This document shows positions 23,697-33,583 of a stretch of 64,000 bases of DNA, piece after piece. The position numbers and the translations under genes were made by a program. The DNA is from Mesorhizobium sp. LHD-90 (GTDB lineage: Bacteria > Pseudomonadota > Alphaproteobacteria > Rhizobiales > Rhizobiaceae), in the NCBI RefSeq assembly GCF_030929505.1, contig NZ_JAVFVV010000006.1, positions 62,001-126,000 on the forward strand, read 5' to 3'. The stretch's first letter is position 1. The number at the start of each line of letters is the position of its first letter. Below the pieces are notes generated by a model, which made no database searches, was not told the origin of the DNA, and saw nothing but the letters and a program-made list of their open reading frames with translations.

Positions 23697-24902
23697 ATGC
23701 CTTCAACCGATTCGGCCCGACCCAAGGTCTCACTAAGCGCCATGAAGTCGACCAATAGGTATCATCTCGAATTCCAGCCGGAGTTGGTCAGCAAGAGCCA
23801 GGCTCGTTTCGATGGACGATATACGCTCAAGCCTGTGATCGACCTGAAGGCGTATACGTGCCGCGCGGTGATCGACTGGCTCGAGTTGCGCGTGGTTCTG
23901 GACAGGTCCACTCAGGAGCGGTGGATCAACGATGAGATCAGGCACGCGACCGGCGACAGTCCATGGGTAGAGGACTTGGACGACCCGGCCGAAGGAACGA
24001 AATTCAGGATCCGCTTCCAGGAGCCGCTGCTCGGTGAGGTCAAGAAGGCTGTCGAGGCCATCGACCGGAAATGGAAGCTCCTCGAACCGCCGGAGTTCAG
24101 GGGCATGGAGATCAGCTTCGATGCCCGGCCGCGCGTGTATTCCGAGGAAGCTCTCGCCTGGATGTTCGGTGTCCTGGTCAGGACACATCTTCCCAGCCGC
24201 GACGTCATCACGGATCTCAACGATCGGCCGAGGTTCGCTTGGGGAAAGGCGAAGGAACAGACCGGCTACGTCCTTGCCTACAACAAAGTCGCGCCAAAAC
24301 TGCGCGATGAGTTTCTGCTTCGGACCGACAAGGACCTCATGACGCCCTTCGACGCGACCTACTATGCCGGCGCCAAGGGGAGTTCATCGTCGCGGCGAAC
24401 GATGGTGAAGGTCATTGACGAGCAGAACAAGGCGACCGGCGCGATGAAGATCCTGCCCGATGGTGAGCGCCGGGTGCGGCTGGAGGTGACCCTGCTCGAG
24501 TCGGAGCTTAGGAAGATCGGCATCACCAGCATCGACGATCTCGCAGCCTTCAGCTTCCAGAAATTCCAGGGCCTGTATTTCAAGTTCCTGCTGCCGACGT
24601 TCGAGCAGCCAGGTCGCCGGTCGACGCTGGCGCTGCAGGCGGTCACGAACGCGATCGAGCAAGACCGCCGGAAGAAGTTTCTCGTGACAGGCATCGTCGG
24701 TCTGGAGGCGATGGACGAGGTGAAACGTCGAGAGCGGGAAGCGATAAGGAAGCGTTCAAAGAAGAGCGTCAAGGCGTTGGAGGCAACCTCTCGCCGCGGC
24801 GCCGGACGATTCTCGACCATGGTTCAATACGAGGCGTTGACGCGTCAGGTCATTCACGCACTCCGTCATCTCGGTCTACGTCAGAGAAGGTCTGTGAGGT
24901 GA
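23697..24902 (+). CDS. Putative replication initiator-like protein (Rep_trans-like), low certainty
   Basis: This is a 401-residue protein without a firm family. Several features recall replication initiation factors (Rep_trans, the fold of RepC and MobT). AVIDWLELRVVL is near residue 60, TYYAGAKGSSSSRRTMVKVID near 220, RVRLEVTL near 260, and FQKFQGLYFKFLLPTF near 290. The last third is basic (KRREREAIRKRSKKS). The expected active-site region reads VIDEQ rather than the usual YDK, so activity is doubtful. If correct, it would be the replication or mobilisation protein of the island. A second in-frame ATG at 23742 is possible; neither start has a clear ribosome site. Confidence 0.5.
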   Translation: MPSTDSARPKVSLSAMKSTNRYHLEFQPELVSKSQARFDGRYTLKPVIDLKAYTCRAVIDWLELRVVLDRSTQERWINDEIRHATGDSPWVEDLDDPAEGTKFRIRFQEPLLGEVKKAVEAIDRKWKLLEPPEFRGMEISFDARPRVYSEEALAWMFGVLVRTHLPSRDVITDLNDRPRFAWGKAKEQTGYVLAYNKVAPKLRDEFLLRTDKDLMTPFDATYYAGAKGSSSSRRTMVKVIDEQNKATGAMKILPDGERRVRLEVTLLESELRKIGITSIDDLAAFSFQKFQGLYFKFLLPTFEQPGRRSTLALQAVTNAIEQDRRKKFLVTGIVGLEAMDEVKRREREAIRKRSKKSVKALEATSRRGAGRFSTMVQYEALTRQVIHALRHLGLRQRRSVR

Positions 24903-25132
24903 AGGGAACAGAGGCCCTGTGTGTAGATCAAGTTATTAGACGCAGATCGCGGCCGAATCGCGCCGTCCTTGCAGGCCAGCGTTCCCCCTCGAAGGCAGTC
25001 GTTGGAAGGACGCCGGAGTCCGTGGAGAAATGTTGTTGGGTCGTCTCACGGCGCGGTCGGGGCAGCTCGAGGCCAGGTCGCTCAGACGATCTCCAGCTCA
25101 TCTAGTTGCCTTAACATGGTTTAGGAATGTAA

Positions 25133-26137
25133 ATGGTATCGGTGCTGCAGGTTGTCGTATTCGTTTTCGCCTACGTCAGACGCGCCCCGCGTTCCAACAA
25201 GGATCTCGCGGCAGTATCGAGCGTGCGCGCCCAGCGAGCATCGATACTATTGGGACAGAAGCTGGGTGACATCGAGATAATCCACGAGCGGTATTCCTGG
25301 ACGACCAATCGCCGCTCGCCATTTTGCGAGCGTCCCGAGTTCCACATGGCTATCCGCGAGGCCAAGAAGGCCGGCGCAGCTATAGCTGTGGCTGACATCG
25401 CCTCCCTGTTGGCGGAGGCGCCTGCGAACAAGATCCAGGACTGCGAGCACGCACTCAACAATTGCACAGTGGACATTTGGGACCAGCGTCTTCGCAGACG
25501 GTGGCAATCGGTCCCCGATGTTGCACGGACTGCCATCTTGGCTACAGCCGCACACACGCGGAACACGCGATCCAACCTAGTCAAACTGGGGCTGCTGAAG
25601 GCGGGCGAGGCGCGGAGCGTCAAGCACTCGAACTTCCGGAATGGGACTCAAGGCAATATCCAGCGCGCCGACAGGATGGCACTCCGATTGAAGGACGTTG
25701 TTCTCGCCGAGAACGCGAAACTGCCGCCAGGCTCGGCGCTGTCGCCATCTGCGTTGGCGAGATCGTTGAACGACCAAAATATCACCTCACCCCGCGGCGG
25801 TAGGTGGAGCCATAACACTGCGAAGGCACTGCTTGATCGCGTTCTTCTCCTGCAGCGGAGTTTGCCGCCGCCGGAGGACGTTCCGGAAGCATCCAGAGGG
25901 GGAGGGATGATCCCTCGTCAGCGTGCCGGCAGTGGACGCAGATCGTCTCGACGATTGCCGGCGCGCGACGCACATCGTCGTCCGCTACATCATGTCTTGG
26001 GACACGGTTCGCCTTTTTCTACGGTGACAGCAGCTTCCGGCACCAACTTGACCGTCCGGAAATTCACAGACGTGAAAACGGGCGCTCGGCTGAAAATGGC
26101 TTTTCCTGCAAGAACTTGTAAAGAAACCGCAAGATAG
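25133..26137 (+). CDS. Divergent serine-recombinase-like protein
   Basis: This 334-residue protein resembles a resolvase/recombinase. The early stretch VFAYVRRAP, the pattern WTTNRRSPFCERPEFHMAIREAKKAGAAIAVADIASLL and the later SPSALARSLNDQNITSPRGGRWSHNTAKALLDRV follow serine recombinases (catalytic domain, then Recombinase domain end). However, the catalytic serine expected after YVR is not in place, and the DRLSR motif reads DIASLL. It is therefore probably a catalytically dead relative or a DNA-binding derivative. The C-terminal tail after about residue 240 is low complexity and may not be native. Confidence 0.55.
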   Translation: MVSVLQVVVFVFAYVRRAPRSNKDLAAVSSVRAQRASILLGQKLGDIEIIHERYSWTTNRRSPFCERPEFHMAIREAKKAGAAIAVADIASLLAEAPANKIQDCEHALNNCTVDIWDQRLRRRWQSVPDVARTAILATAAHTRNTRSNLVKLGLLKAGEARSVKHSNFRNGTQGNIQRADRMALRLKDVVLAENAKLPPGSALSPSALARSLNDQNITSPRGGRWSHNTAKALLDRVLLLQRSLPPPEDVPEASRGGGMIPRQRAGSGRRSSRRLPARDAHRRPLHHVLGHGSPFSTVTAASGTNLTVRKFTDVKTGARLKMAFPARTCKETAR

Positions 26138-27457
26138 CGTAAAGCGCAGTCATGAAAATCCATGACAATGTCGGAAAATGTAAAGATCCAGGGCCGGCCA
26201 CGGTATCATCGAGCAGCACAGGTTTGACCGGACCATCCGGAGCCCACATCTGCCGTTTCCAACCGCGGGGCGACCGGTGTCCAACCGGAGGATCTCGCTG
26301 GTTCTCTTTTCAGGCTATTTGGGGTTGCGCGTCAATCATTCTGTGTTTTCGTGGATCGGCTTGGCGTCGAAGGTGACGGTCGTGAACGTGTGAGAATCCT
26401 CGGTTTCGAGATTGGCCAGAACTCTGTAGCTGCGGGCGCCTCTTTGTGCGCTGGGATATGCTCTGTTTGACTCAGGGTTGCTCCAGGGCTGGAGTTGAGG
26501 GTGTTCGAGTCCAGGACGGCGGGTCGACGCCAAGACGCGCTGATGAGCTTCCCTGGCTACCAGAGCTTGCCGCAATGCGAGTGGTCGTGGAGGTGAGTTG
26601 ACCAACTGCTTCAACCGAATGGTGGCCGACTCCCTGCACACTTCGACGGATCTCCTCGATCACAGCGCCGGCCTCGCCGTGGTTGCGGTGGCTCGTGCCC
26701 GCTTGAGCCGGGTGGAGCCTGAACGCGCTTCCCATCGAAAGTGGTGGTTTGGATCGAGGGAGCGAACCCCACAGGGGGCAGCGTGATCGACCAGGACGGC
26801 CGTTTTCTAGGACCTCCAGTCCTCGGCGGCTCCCGTTGCGTCTATCTCAGTCGGTTCCTCGATTTTGTCTTCGCCGGCCAGACCCACCTGGCTCGGTTCC
26901 CCGACCTGCCCTGCGGATTTCGTCGCTGGGTGACATTTTGCGGTGCTCGTCGTGAATTCGAGAGCACTCGGAGTTTTCCGATCCTATAGTAACAACTCGC
27001 ACATGAATCCGTGCCAAAAGCCGCAAGCGGAAGGCGGGAGCTTACGCCGCCATAGCTTACCGGGAACAGCAATCCACAGGCCTCGGTTGCAGATGACGCG
27101 GGAACTCTGTGAAGGGGAGGATCATCTGTCGCCGTAGAGGTGGCGTGCTCTGCGTTCTTCCGAATTGTTCGACGCACCGAGCTTGTCGAGGAGGCGCCGA
27201 TCGGTTCGATCGTCTTCAAAAATCGCGTTTGCTTCGATAGGAGCGGAGTTTCTCGGGCGCCATATGGCCAGACTAGTAAATCGGCCACGGCTGACAACGC
27301 CGGGCGATTGACCCTGCACTAGCGAAAGTTCCTGAGGCGGATGTGCCGAAGGCTCTAGTCGCTGTGATCAATCGAGCTTGCCACTTAAATGCAAGAATGA
27401 GCAATTCGCGTCGGATATGGCAGTTACGCCATGTGCCCCATTGCCTTTGTTGGCCGG
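26138..27457. other. Long region without a supported gene, decayed sequence
   Basis: About 1.3 kb between the recombinase-like gene and the ROK regulator. Open frames on both strands are short, overlap each other and show no family motif. Copy A of a 78-bp repeat lies near its right end. The region reads like eroded mobile-element sequence, but I cannot identify a parent element. Confidence 0.45.
27080..27157. repeat. 78-bp repeat, copy A
   Basis: This stretch aligns without gaps to 34641-34718 with roughly 85% identity (my count by eye), in the same orientation. Both copies share GATGACG, AACTCTGTGA and TAGAGGTGGCGTG. The two copies bracket the ROK regulator, transporter and amidotransferase-like genes. 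Confidence 0.65.
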
Positions 27458-28702
27458 TTAACCAGCCAGCGTCGAGAGGCTGCCCAGCAGCCTAGTTTTG
27501 TCCTTGCCGATCATCAGCACGCTGCTGTCGGGAGCCAGCAGTGCCGAGAACGACAGCATTGCCGCGCCGATAGGCGAGGCCTCGGCGCCGAATTGCCCCG
27601 ACACGATTTCCGGCGCCACGATACCGATGGCGCTGATCCGGTTGAACTGGGTCTGCACCCTTGCCAGCAACTCGAGATGGATCGGCCGCGGCAGGATGCT
27701 GTCGAGAACGATCGCCTCGATGTCGATGACGGACGTGATGGCGATGATCGCCTCGACCAGCGCGTTCGCGCAATCGTCGATCCATTCGAACAGCGGCTCG
27801 CGCGCCCCCGGCGGAAGCGGGTCCAGTTCCCGCACGCGATTGATCTCGATTCCGCGAGACCTGAGATGATTGACCAGCACATATATGGAAGCGCGATGCA
27901 GCAGGCTTTGGTAGCGCGCCGGCTTGGCGGCCACCGAATCAAGGCTTGATGGCGAGACCGGCAAAGGGCCGAGCGCGGCGCTGTTACCGTGGGGCCCGGT
28001 ATGGACCTTGCCCCCTTGCACTAGCCCGCCGCCGACGAAGGTATCGATCGAGATATGCATAAAGTCGCGGAACCGCGCGCCGGCCCCCTGGATGAGTTCC
28101 GCCAGCGCCGCCGAGGATGCATCGTTTTCTACAAACACCGGATTCTTCGGTCGCGTCGCGAAGAATGTCGTCAGGTCGATCGCTTCCCATCTTCGACCAA
28201 GGTCGTCGGGAAAGCCGAGTTCCTCGCTCCAGCCGCCCAGGAAATAAGGCGAAGCGATGCCGACGCCGACGATGCTGGCATCGCCAAGCCCGCCGATCAG
28301 CTTGCCGAAATTGGCGAGCGCCGTGTTACCGGCCTTGAGCACCAGATCAGGATCGGGAAAGCGGTATTCGTGCGACTCGCGGGCACGCACCTCGCCGGCA
28401 AAGTCGACCAGCACGGCTTCGAGGGCACGCCGGCCGATCTTGACGCCGACACTGTAGATTCGCTCAGGCGTAAGCCGATAGAGCGTGGATGGCGATCCGC
28501 GCTGTCCGAATCTTTTTCCCACTTGCTTTACGAATCCGGACGACTCCAGCCCGTCGACAATGGCGGCGACCGCTGCCGGCGTCAGGTTTGCCGCGCGCGC
28601 CAGATCGGACTTGGATGCCTCCTTCAGGCGGCGGATGGCATCGAGCACGAAGCGCTCGTTGTAGTGCCGAACCTTGACGGAGTTACTGCCCTTTCCGGTC
28701 AA
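27458..28702 (-). CDS. ROK-family transcriptional regulator
   Basis: This regulator of about 414 residues is divergent from a sugar transporter operon. It has an N-terminal winged helix (VLDAIRRLKEASKSDLARAANLTPAAVAAIVDGLE) and a ROK sugar-kinase-like body (YSVGVKIGRRALEAVLVDF, IVGVGIASPY, ENDASSAALAE). The ROK zinc motif CxCGxxGC is not seen; the region reads GPHGNSAALGPL, as in several ROK repressors. The longest frame starts at ATG 28834, but TTG 28702 is preferred because GGAGAAGAAG lies 7 nt upstream and homology starts there. It probably represses the adjacent transporter until its sugar is present. Confidence 0.82.
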   Translation of the reverse strand: MTGKGSNSVKVRHYNERFVLDAIRRLKEASKSDLARAANLTPAAVAAIVDGLESSGFVKQVGKRFGQRGSPSTLYRLTPERIYSVGVKIGRRALEAVLVDFAGEVRARESHEYRFPDPDLVLKAGNTALANFGKLIGGLGDASIVGVGIASPYFLGGWSEELGFPDDLGRRWEAIDLTTFFATRPKNPVFVENDASSAALAELIQGAGARFRDFMHISIDTFVGGGLVQGGKVHTGPHGNSAALGPLPVSPSSLDSVAAKPARYQSLLHRASIYVLVNHLRSRGIEINRVRELDPLPPGAREPLFEWIDDCANALVEAIIAITSVIDIEAIVLDSILPRPIHLELLARVQTQFNRISAIGIVAPEIVSGQFGAEASPIGAAMLSFSALLAPDSSVLMIGKDKTRLLGSLSTLAG

Positions 28703-28858
28703 GCTGACTTCTTCTCCATGACTATTGCCGCGCGGCCGCTTGGGTCGCCGACAGCATTGAAGCGGCTGCGATCGCGGAACTCCGGATGCGCCTTTACGTG
28801 AGGCGACAGTGCGCGCGGGGACGATAGGAGTCAATTTTCCGATTGTGGTTTCAGCCTA

Positions 28859-28877
28859 TTTAATATAGCAATTTAAA
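28859..28877. promoter_or_regulatory. Candidate ROK operator
   Basis: TTTAA-N9-TTAAA is an inverted repeat in a short AT-rich patch 24 bp before the start of the transporter operon, inside the divergent control region with the ROK gene. It stands out from the GC-rich surroundings and is placed to block the transporter promoter. Confidence 0.35.
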
Positions 28878-28900
28878 AAAATAACAACTGTGGAGGAAAG

Positions 28901-31465
28901 GTGCTGGAGCTGGGCGCACATGTCGAAGCCGATGCCGCTGTGGAGAGGGACGTGGCTGCCCCCGTTGCCCTGGTTCATGCCACAAAGGCGTTCGGCGGCA
29001 CGATTGCCCTCAAGGATGCGTCTTTCGAATTGCGCTCCGGCGAAGTGCTGGCGCTGCTTGGCGAGAATGGTGCTGGCAAGAGCACCTGCGTAAAACTGCT
29101 GGCCGGCGTCTATTCTCCCACCGACGGTCACGTCGAGGTCGACGGCAAGGCTGCGGCTTTCCATTCGCCGCATGACGCCCAGGCCGCCGGCATCTCGGTC
29201 ATGCACCAGCATCCCGGCTTGTTTCCGGATCTTTCGGTTGCGGAAAACATCTATCTCGGCCATATGCCGCGCGACCGCTTTGGCGGGATCGACAACCGCG
29301 CCATGCTGGTCGGCGCGCGGAAAGTGCTAGCGACAGTCGGTCTCGACGTGCCTGCCGAAACGCGACTCGGAACGCTGCGCACCTCCGAACAGCAATTGGT
29401 CGAGATCGCCCGCGCGCTGTCGCTCGATGCGCGTGTGCTGATCATGGACGAGCCTACGGCCGCGCTGTCGCAGCGCGAGGTCGAGCGGCTTTTCACCGTC
29501 GTCGCCGATCTCAGGCTGCACGGCGTGGCGATGATGTTTGTCGGCCATCGCATGGATGAGATCTTCCGCATTGCCGACCGCATCGCGGTGCTGCGCGACG
29601 GTCGTCTCATCGGTGTGAAACCCAAGGCGGAACTCGGGCGCGCGGCAGCTATCAGCATGATGGTTGGCCGCGAAGTCACCGACCTTTATCCCGAACGCCG
29701 CCACGCGGTTGGCGCGCTTGTGCTGGAGGCCAGGGGCCTTTCGCGCGCCGGCGGCTTTTCGGATATCAACCTCAAGCTCCACGCTGGAGAGGTGCTCGGG
29801 CTTGGCGGCCTGGTCGGCAGCGGGCGGACCGAGATCGCGCGCGCCCTGTTTGGCATCGACCAGCCGGACGCCGGCGAAATCCTGATCGACGGCAGGCAGG
29901 TCACCTTCACATCGGCGCGCGATGCCATGGATGCGCGGATCGCCTATGTCTCGGAAGACCGCATGGGGCAGAGTCTGGTGATGGATTTCTCCATCCTCGA
30001 CAATGCTGTGCTGCCCGTCCTCGACAAGGCTGCCCGGGCAGGCCTCTACGGCACGGACCGCGCGATCGATCTGGTTTCGGACTGGCTGAAGCGCATGAAG
30101 CTGCGCTTTTCCGGGTATGGGCAGCCGGTCAAGGAACTGTCCGGCGGCAACCAGCAGAAGGTGGTGTTGGCCAAATGGCTGCGCACCGAGCCGCGCGTCC
30201 TCATCCTCGACGAGCCGACGCAAGGCATCGATGTCGGCACCAAGGCGGAAGTGCATGCGATGATCGCCGACCTTGCCGCACAAGGCATGGCGATCATACT
30301 GATCTCCTCCGAGATGCCCGAGCTCATCGGTATGTGCGACCGCATCGTTGTTCTGCGCGAAGGCCACCGGACCGCCGAATTCGCGAGAGGCGAAGCGACC
30401 CAGGAAAAGGTGTTGGAAGCGGCCACCAAGACCGCCGAACACGCCGACCCGGCAGCGCGGGAGCAGCGCGCTGCTCGCGAGGAGAAGAAGGGACCGCTCG
30501 ATGTCCTGAAGCGGCGGGAGTTCGGCCTGCTCGCCGCGATGCTGGCGGTCGCCATCCCTGTCACCATCATCAACCCGCGGATGGTGAGTGCAGCAAACCT
30601 GACCGCGGTGTCCATGGACGCTGCCCTGCTTGTCGTTGCCGCGCTGGCCCAGATGCTGGTGCTGATCACCCGCAACATCGACCTTTCGATCGCAGCGGTG
30701 ATCGGCCTCTCGGCCTACATGGCGGCGAGCATGGTTCAGACTTATCCGGGGCTGGACATCGGGGTCGGCCTGGCGACCGCTTGTGCGGTCGGCGGTGTCG
30801 CCGGGCTGCTCAACGGCCTTGTCGTCACCGGGGGAAGGATTCCGGCAATCGTCGTTACGCTCGCCTCCATGTCGATCTTTCGCGGCTTCAACTCGATCTG
30901 GGCGGCCGGCGACCAGGTCAGCGCCGATGAGGTCACGCAAGCCTGGCTCGACATGACCGGCCTGAAGATAGTCGGCGTGCCGCTGATCGTTGTCATCGCT
31001 CTCGTCATTCTCTGTGCCGGCTACGTGCTGCTCTATCGCACGGCCGTCGGACGCGAACTGTTTGCCACGGGATCCAACCCGGACGGTGCGCGTCTCATCG
31101 GCATTCCCGTCGACCGGCGCATCCTCATGGCCTTTGGCATGGCCGGTCTGCTCGGCGGCCTGTGCGGCGCGCTCTGGGCTTCCCGCTACGCCACCATCGA
31201 TGCCCGCGTCGCGCTCGGCTTCGAACTTACCGTGATCGCTTCGGCCGTGGTCGGCGGCGTCGCCATCCGCGGCGGTTCGGGCACGCTGCTGGGCATCGTG
31301 TTCGGTGCGCTGACGCTGTTGGTCATCCGCAACGGGCTCACCCTGGTCAGGGTCGATCCACTTTGGCTGCAGGGCGTCTACGGCGTGGTGATCCTGGTCG
31401 CCATCGGCATCGACACCCTCATCGTGCGACGCGCCGAGCAGGCGAGACTGGCGAGGGCGAGATGA
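28901..31465 (+). CDS. Fused sugar ABC transporter ATPase and permease (CUT2)
   Basis: This 854-residue protein joins a tandem ATPase to a permease. The first nucleotide-binding domain has Walker A LLGENGAGKST (about 53-63), a degenerate signature (LRTSEQQLVEIA) and Walker B LIMDEPTAAL (about 179). The second has a degenerate Walker A (GLVGSGRTE, about 303) but a perfect signature LSGGNQQKVV (about 413) and LILDEPTQGID (about 431). From about residue 535 a full CUT2 permease follows with several membrane segments and GGVAIRGGSGT. The halves match RhaT and RhaP of rhizobial rhamnose importers, usually separate genes. Start is GTG 28901 after GGAGGAAAG. It overlaps the next permease gene by ATGA. 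Confidence 0.88.
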   Translation: MLELGAHVEADAAVERDVAAPVALVHATKAFGGTIALKDASFELRSGEVLALLGENGAGKSTCVKLLAGVYSPTDGHVEVDGKAAAFHSPHDAQAAGISVMHQHPGLFPDLSVAENIYLGHMPRDRFGGIDNRAMLVGARKVLATVGLDVPAETRLGTLRTSEQQLVEIARALSLDARVLIMDEPTAALSQREVERLFTVVADLRLHGVAMMFVGHRMDEIFRIADRIAVLRDGRLIGVKPKAELGRAAAISMMVGREVTDLYPERRHAVGALVLEARGLSRAGGFSDINLKLHAGEVLGLGGLVGSGRTEIARALFGIDQPDAGEILIDGRQVTFTSARDAMDARIAYVSEDRMGQSLVMDFSILDNAVLPVLDKAARAGLYGTDRAIDLVSDWLKRMKLRFSGYGQPVKELSGGNQQKVVLAKWLRTEPRVLILDEPTQGIDVGTKAEVHAMIADLAAQGMAIILISSEMPELIGMCDRIVVLREGHRTAEFARGEATQEKVLEAATKTAEHADPAAREQRAAREEKKGPLDVLKRREFGLLAAMLAVAIPVTIINPRMVSAANLTAVSMDAALLVVAALAQMLVLITRNIDLSIAAVIGLSAYMAASMVQTYPGLDIGVGLATACAVGGVAGLLNGLVVTGGRIPAIVVTLASMSIFRGFNSIWAAGDQVSADEVTQAWLDMTGLKIVGVPLIVVIALVILCAGYVLLYRTAVGRELFATGSNPDGARLIGIPVDRRILMAFGMAGLLGGLCGALWASRYATIDARVALGFELTVIASAVVGGVAIRGGSGTLLGIVFGALTLLVIRNGLTLVRVDPLWLQGVYGVVILVAIGIDTLIVRRAEQARLARAR

Positions 31466-32451
31466 GAAAATTCCTGCGCTCGATCGACTTCTGGGACCTG
31501 CTGCTGGCGACCTCTTGTTTGGCCATCTTTCTCTATGCGGCGATCTTCGTGCCGAATTTCGTCTCCGGATTCAATCTGTCGCAACTGGCGGCGAGCGCGT
31601 CGGAAAAGGCGTTGCTGATCCTGCCGATGACGCTGCTCATCATCACCCGCGAGATCGACCTGTCGATCGCCTCGGTGCTGGCACTGACGTCCGTGGTTTT
31701 CGGCCTGCTCGTCCAGGCCGGCGTGCCGACGCTGGCGGCAATACCGCTGACGCTTGTCGCTGGCGGCCTGCTCGGTGCCTTCAACGGTTACCTGGTCTCG
31801 GGCCTGGGGTTGCAGTCGCTGGTGGTGACGCTCGGCACCATGGCGCTCTATCGCGGTGTCGGCTACATCCTGCTCGGCACGGGTTCGGTCAACATCCTGC
31901 CGCCCGCGGTTGTCGATTTCGGCATCAACAACTTGCCGGGCACCCAGATACCCTGGACCATCGTGCCCTTCCTCGTGCTGGCGCCGATCTTCGCAGTGGT
32001 TCTTCAAAAGACGCCGACTGGCAAGCGCATCTATGCGCTGGGCGGCAGCCCCGAAGTGGCGCGCTATTCCGGGATCGACACGCGCCGGATGGTCCTGAAA
32101 CTGTTCGTCGTCTCGGGCGTCGTCGCCGCTATCGCCGGCATTGTCTATACCGCGCGCCTCTCCAATGCCCGCGCCAACAATGCGCTCGGCATGGAGCTCG
32201 ATGTCATCACCATCGTGCTGCTCGGCGGCGTCAGCGTCTTTGGTGGCAAGGGCCGCCTGACCGGCGTCATGCTGGCGCTGGTCCTGATCGCCATCATCCG
32301 CAACGTGCTGGCGCTCAACCAGATCGGCGGCGATGCCCAGGGCATGATCATCGGCATGCTGCTTATCGGCTCTCTGCTCGTCGGCAATTACTGGCGCTCC
32401 ACACAGGAGCTGCTCAGCAGATCCCGCGCAATGCGCGAGACAAAGGGGTGA
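31462..32451 (+). CDS. Second CUT2 sugar ABC transporter permease
   Basis: This 329-residue membrane protein starts with ATG inside the stop of the fused gene (ATGA overlap). It has the CUT2 permease pattern: several hydrophobic segments from about residue 10, IITREIDLSIASVLALTS, and the conserved loop GGVSVFGGKGRLTG near the C-terminus. It is the counterpart of RhaQ and should pair with the permease half of the preceding protein in an asymmetric importer. It is followed 46 nt later by the binding-protein gene. Confidence 0.88.
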   Translation: MRKFLRSIDFWDLLLATSCLAIFLYAAIFVPNFVSGFNLSQLAASASEKALLILPMTLLIITREIDLSIASVLALTSVVFGLLVQAGVPTLAAIPLTLVAGGLLGAFNGYLVSGLGLQSLVVTLGTMALYRGVGYILLGTGSVNILPPAVVDFGINNLPGTQIPWTIVPFLVLAPIFAVVLQKTPTGKRIYALGGSPEVARYSGIDTRRMVLKLFVVSGVVAAIAGIVYTARLSNARANNALGMELDVITIVLLGGVSVFGGKGRLTGVMLALVLIAIIRNVLALNQIGGDAQGMIIGMLLIGSLLVGNYWRSTQELLSRSRAMRETKG

Positions 32452-32497
32452 TCTCGGGCCCCTTCCTTCAAGCCCGAATTTTCACGGAGGAGTCACA

Positions 32498-33499
32498 ATG
32501 AAAGCGTTTAGATTAGCCCTGCTCGCATCCGCCGTTCTGCTTGCGCCAGCCTCGCTCGCCCTCAGCCAGGAGTGCGCCAAGGAACCCGTTACGGTCGGCT
32601 TCCTGCCGAAGCTCGACACGGACCCCTACTTCAAGGTGGCCTTTGGAGGCGCCGAAGAGGCAGCGAAGGAAATTGGCGGCACCGCTATCCAGGTCGCTCC
32701 GTCACAGGCGACGGCCGAGGCGCAGATCGAATTCATCAACAGCCTGGTGTCACAGAAGGTCGGGGTCATCGCGATTGCCGGCAACGACGCCAATGCCGTT
32801 GCGCCTGCGCTGAAGCGCGCCGTTCAGCAGGGCGTCAGGGTGATTTCGTATGACTCCGATGTGGCGGCCGACGCCCGCGCCGTGTTCGTGAACCAGGTGA
32901 AGGGCGACAGTCTCGCCGAAATGATGCTGGAAAGTGCGTTCAACCTGAGCGGCGGTGAAGGCGAATTCGCGATCCTGTCGTCAACGCCCACGGCGACCAA
33001 CCAGAACGCCTGGATCGACTTCATGAAGGCGAAGATGGCGGCCGAGCCGAAATTTTCCAAGATGAAGCTGGTGCAGGTCGCATACGGCGAGGAAAGCGAA
33101 CAGATCAACCAGCAACAGGCGCTGGCCCTGGTCCAGGCGTTTCCGGATCTCAAGGTGATCATCGTCCCGGCGGGCATTGGCCTTCCGGCGGCCGCGCGTG
33201 CGCTCGAGCAGGCGGGCATGATCGGCAAGGTCAAGCTGACCGGCCTCGCGCCGGCCACACTGATCTCGAAATACATCAAGGACGGCGCGGCGCAGGACAT
33301 CTGGTGGAATGTCACAGATCTCGGCTATCTTGCCTATCACACAGCCCAAGCCGTCGCGCAGTGCAAGATCACCGGCAAGGAAGGTGAAAAGCTCACCGCA
33401 GGCAGACTCGGCGAATACACGATAGGCGCTGGCGGGGAATTGGTCCTCGGGCCGGCTAATATTGTTACCCCCGAAAATCTGGCCGAGTTCAAGTTCTGA
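32498..33499 (+). CDS. Periplasmic sugar-binding protein of the ABC transporter
   Basis: This 333-residue protein has a classical signal peptide of about 24 residues (MKAFRLALLASAVLLAPAS, cleavage after a region ending ALSQ). A Peripla_BP_4 domain follows: VGFLPKLDTDPYFKVAFGGAEEA, IAIAGNDANAVAPALKRA and GVRVISYDSD. These match RhaS/LsrB-type binding proteins, so rhamnose or a related deoxysugar is a plausible ligand. ACGGAGGAGTC precedes the ATG. No sugar-kinase or aldolase genes accompany the operon, so the fate of the sugar is not shown. Confidence 0.88.
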   Translation: MKAFRLALLASAVLLAPASLALSQECAKEPVTVGFLPKLDTDPYFKVAFGGAEEAAKEIGGTAIQVAPSQATAEAQIEFINSLVSQKVGVIAIAGNDANAVAPALKRAVQQGVRVISYDSDVAADARAVFVNQVKGDSLAEMMLESAFNLSGGEGEFAILSSTPTATNQNAWIDFMKAKMAAEPKFSKMKLVQVAYGEESEQINQQQALALVQAFPDLKVIIVPAGIGLPAAARALEQAGMIGKVKLTGLAPATLISKYIKDGAAQDIWWNVTDLGYLAYHTAQAVAQCKITGKEGEKLTAGRLGEYTIGAGGELVLGPANIVTPENLAEFKF

Positions 33500-33583
33500 C
33501 CCGGCGGTTAGATCCGCAGTGGGGGCGCCAGATTGATTGGCGTCCCTGTTTCTCTTTGATCGATCGATTGGTGCGGGGTGACA

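Noticed and set aside
26842-27297. 151-residue minus-strand frame covering repeat copy A
   Set aside because: Its only interest is similarity to a frame over copy B, which follows from the DNA repeat itself.
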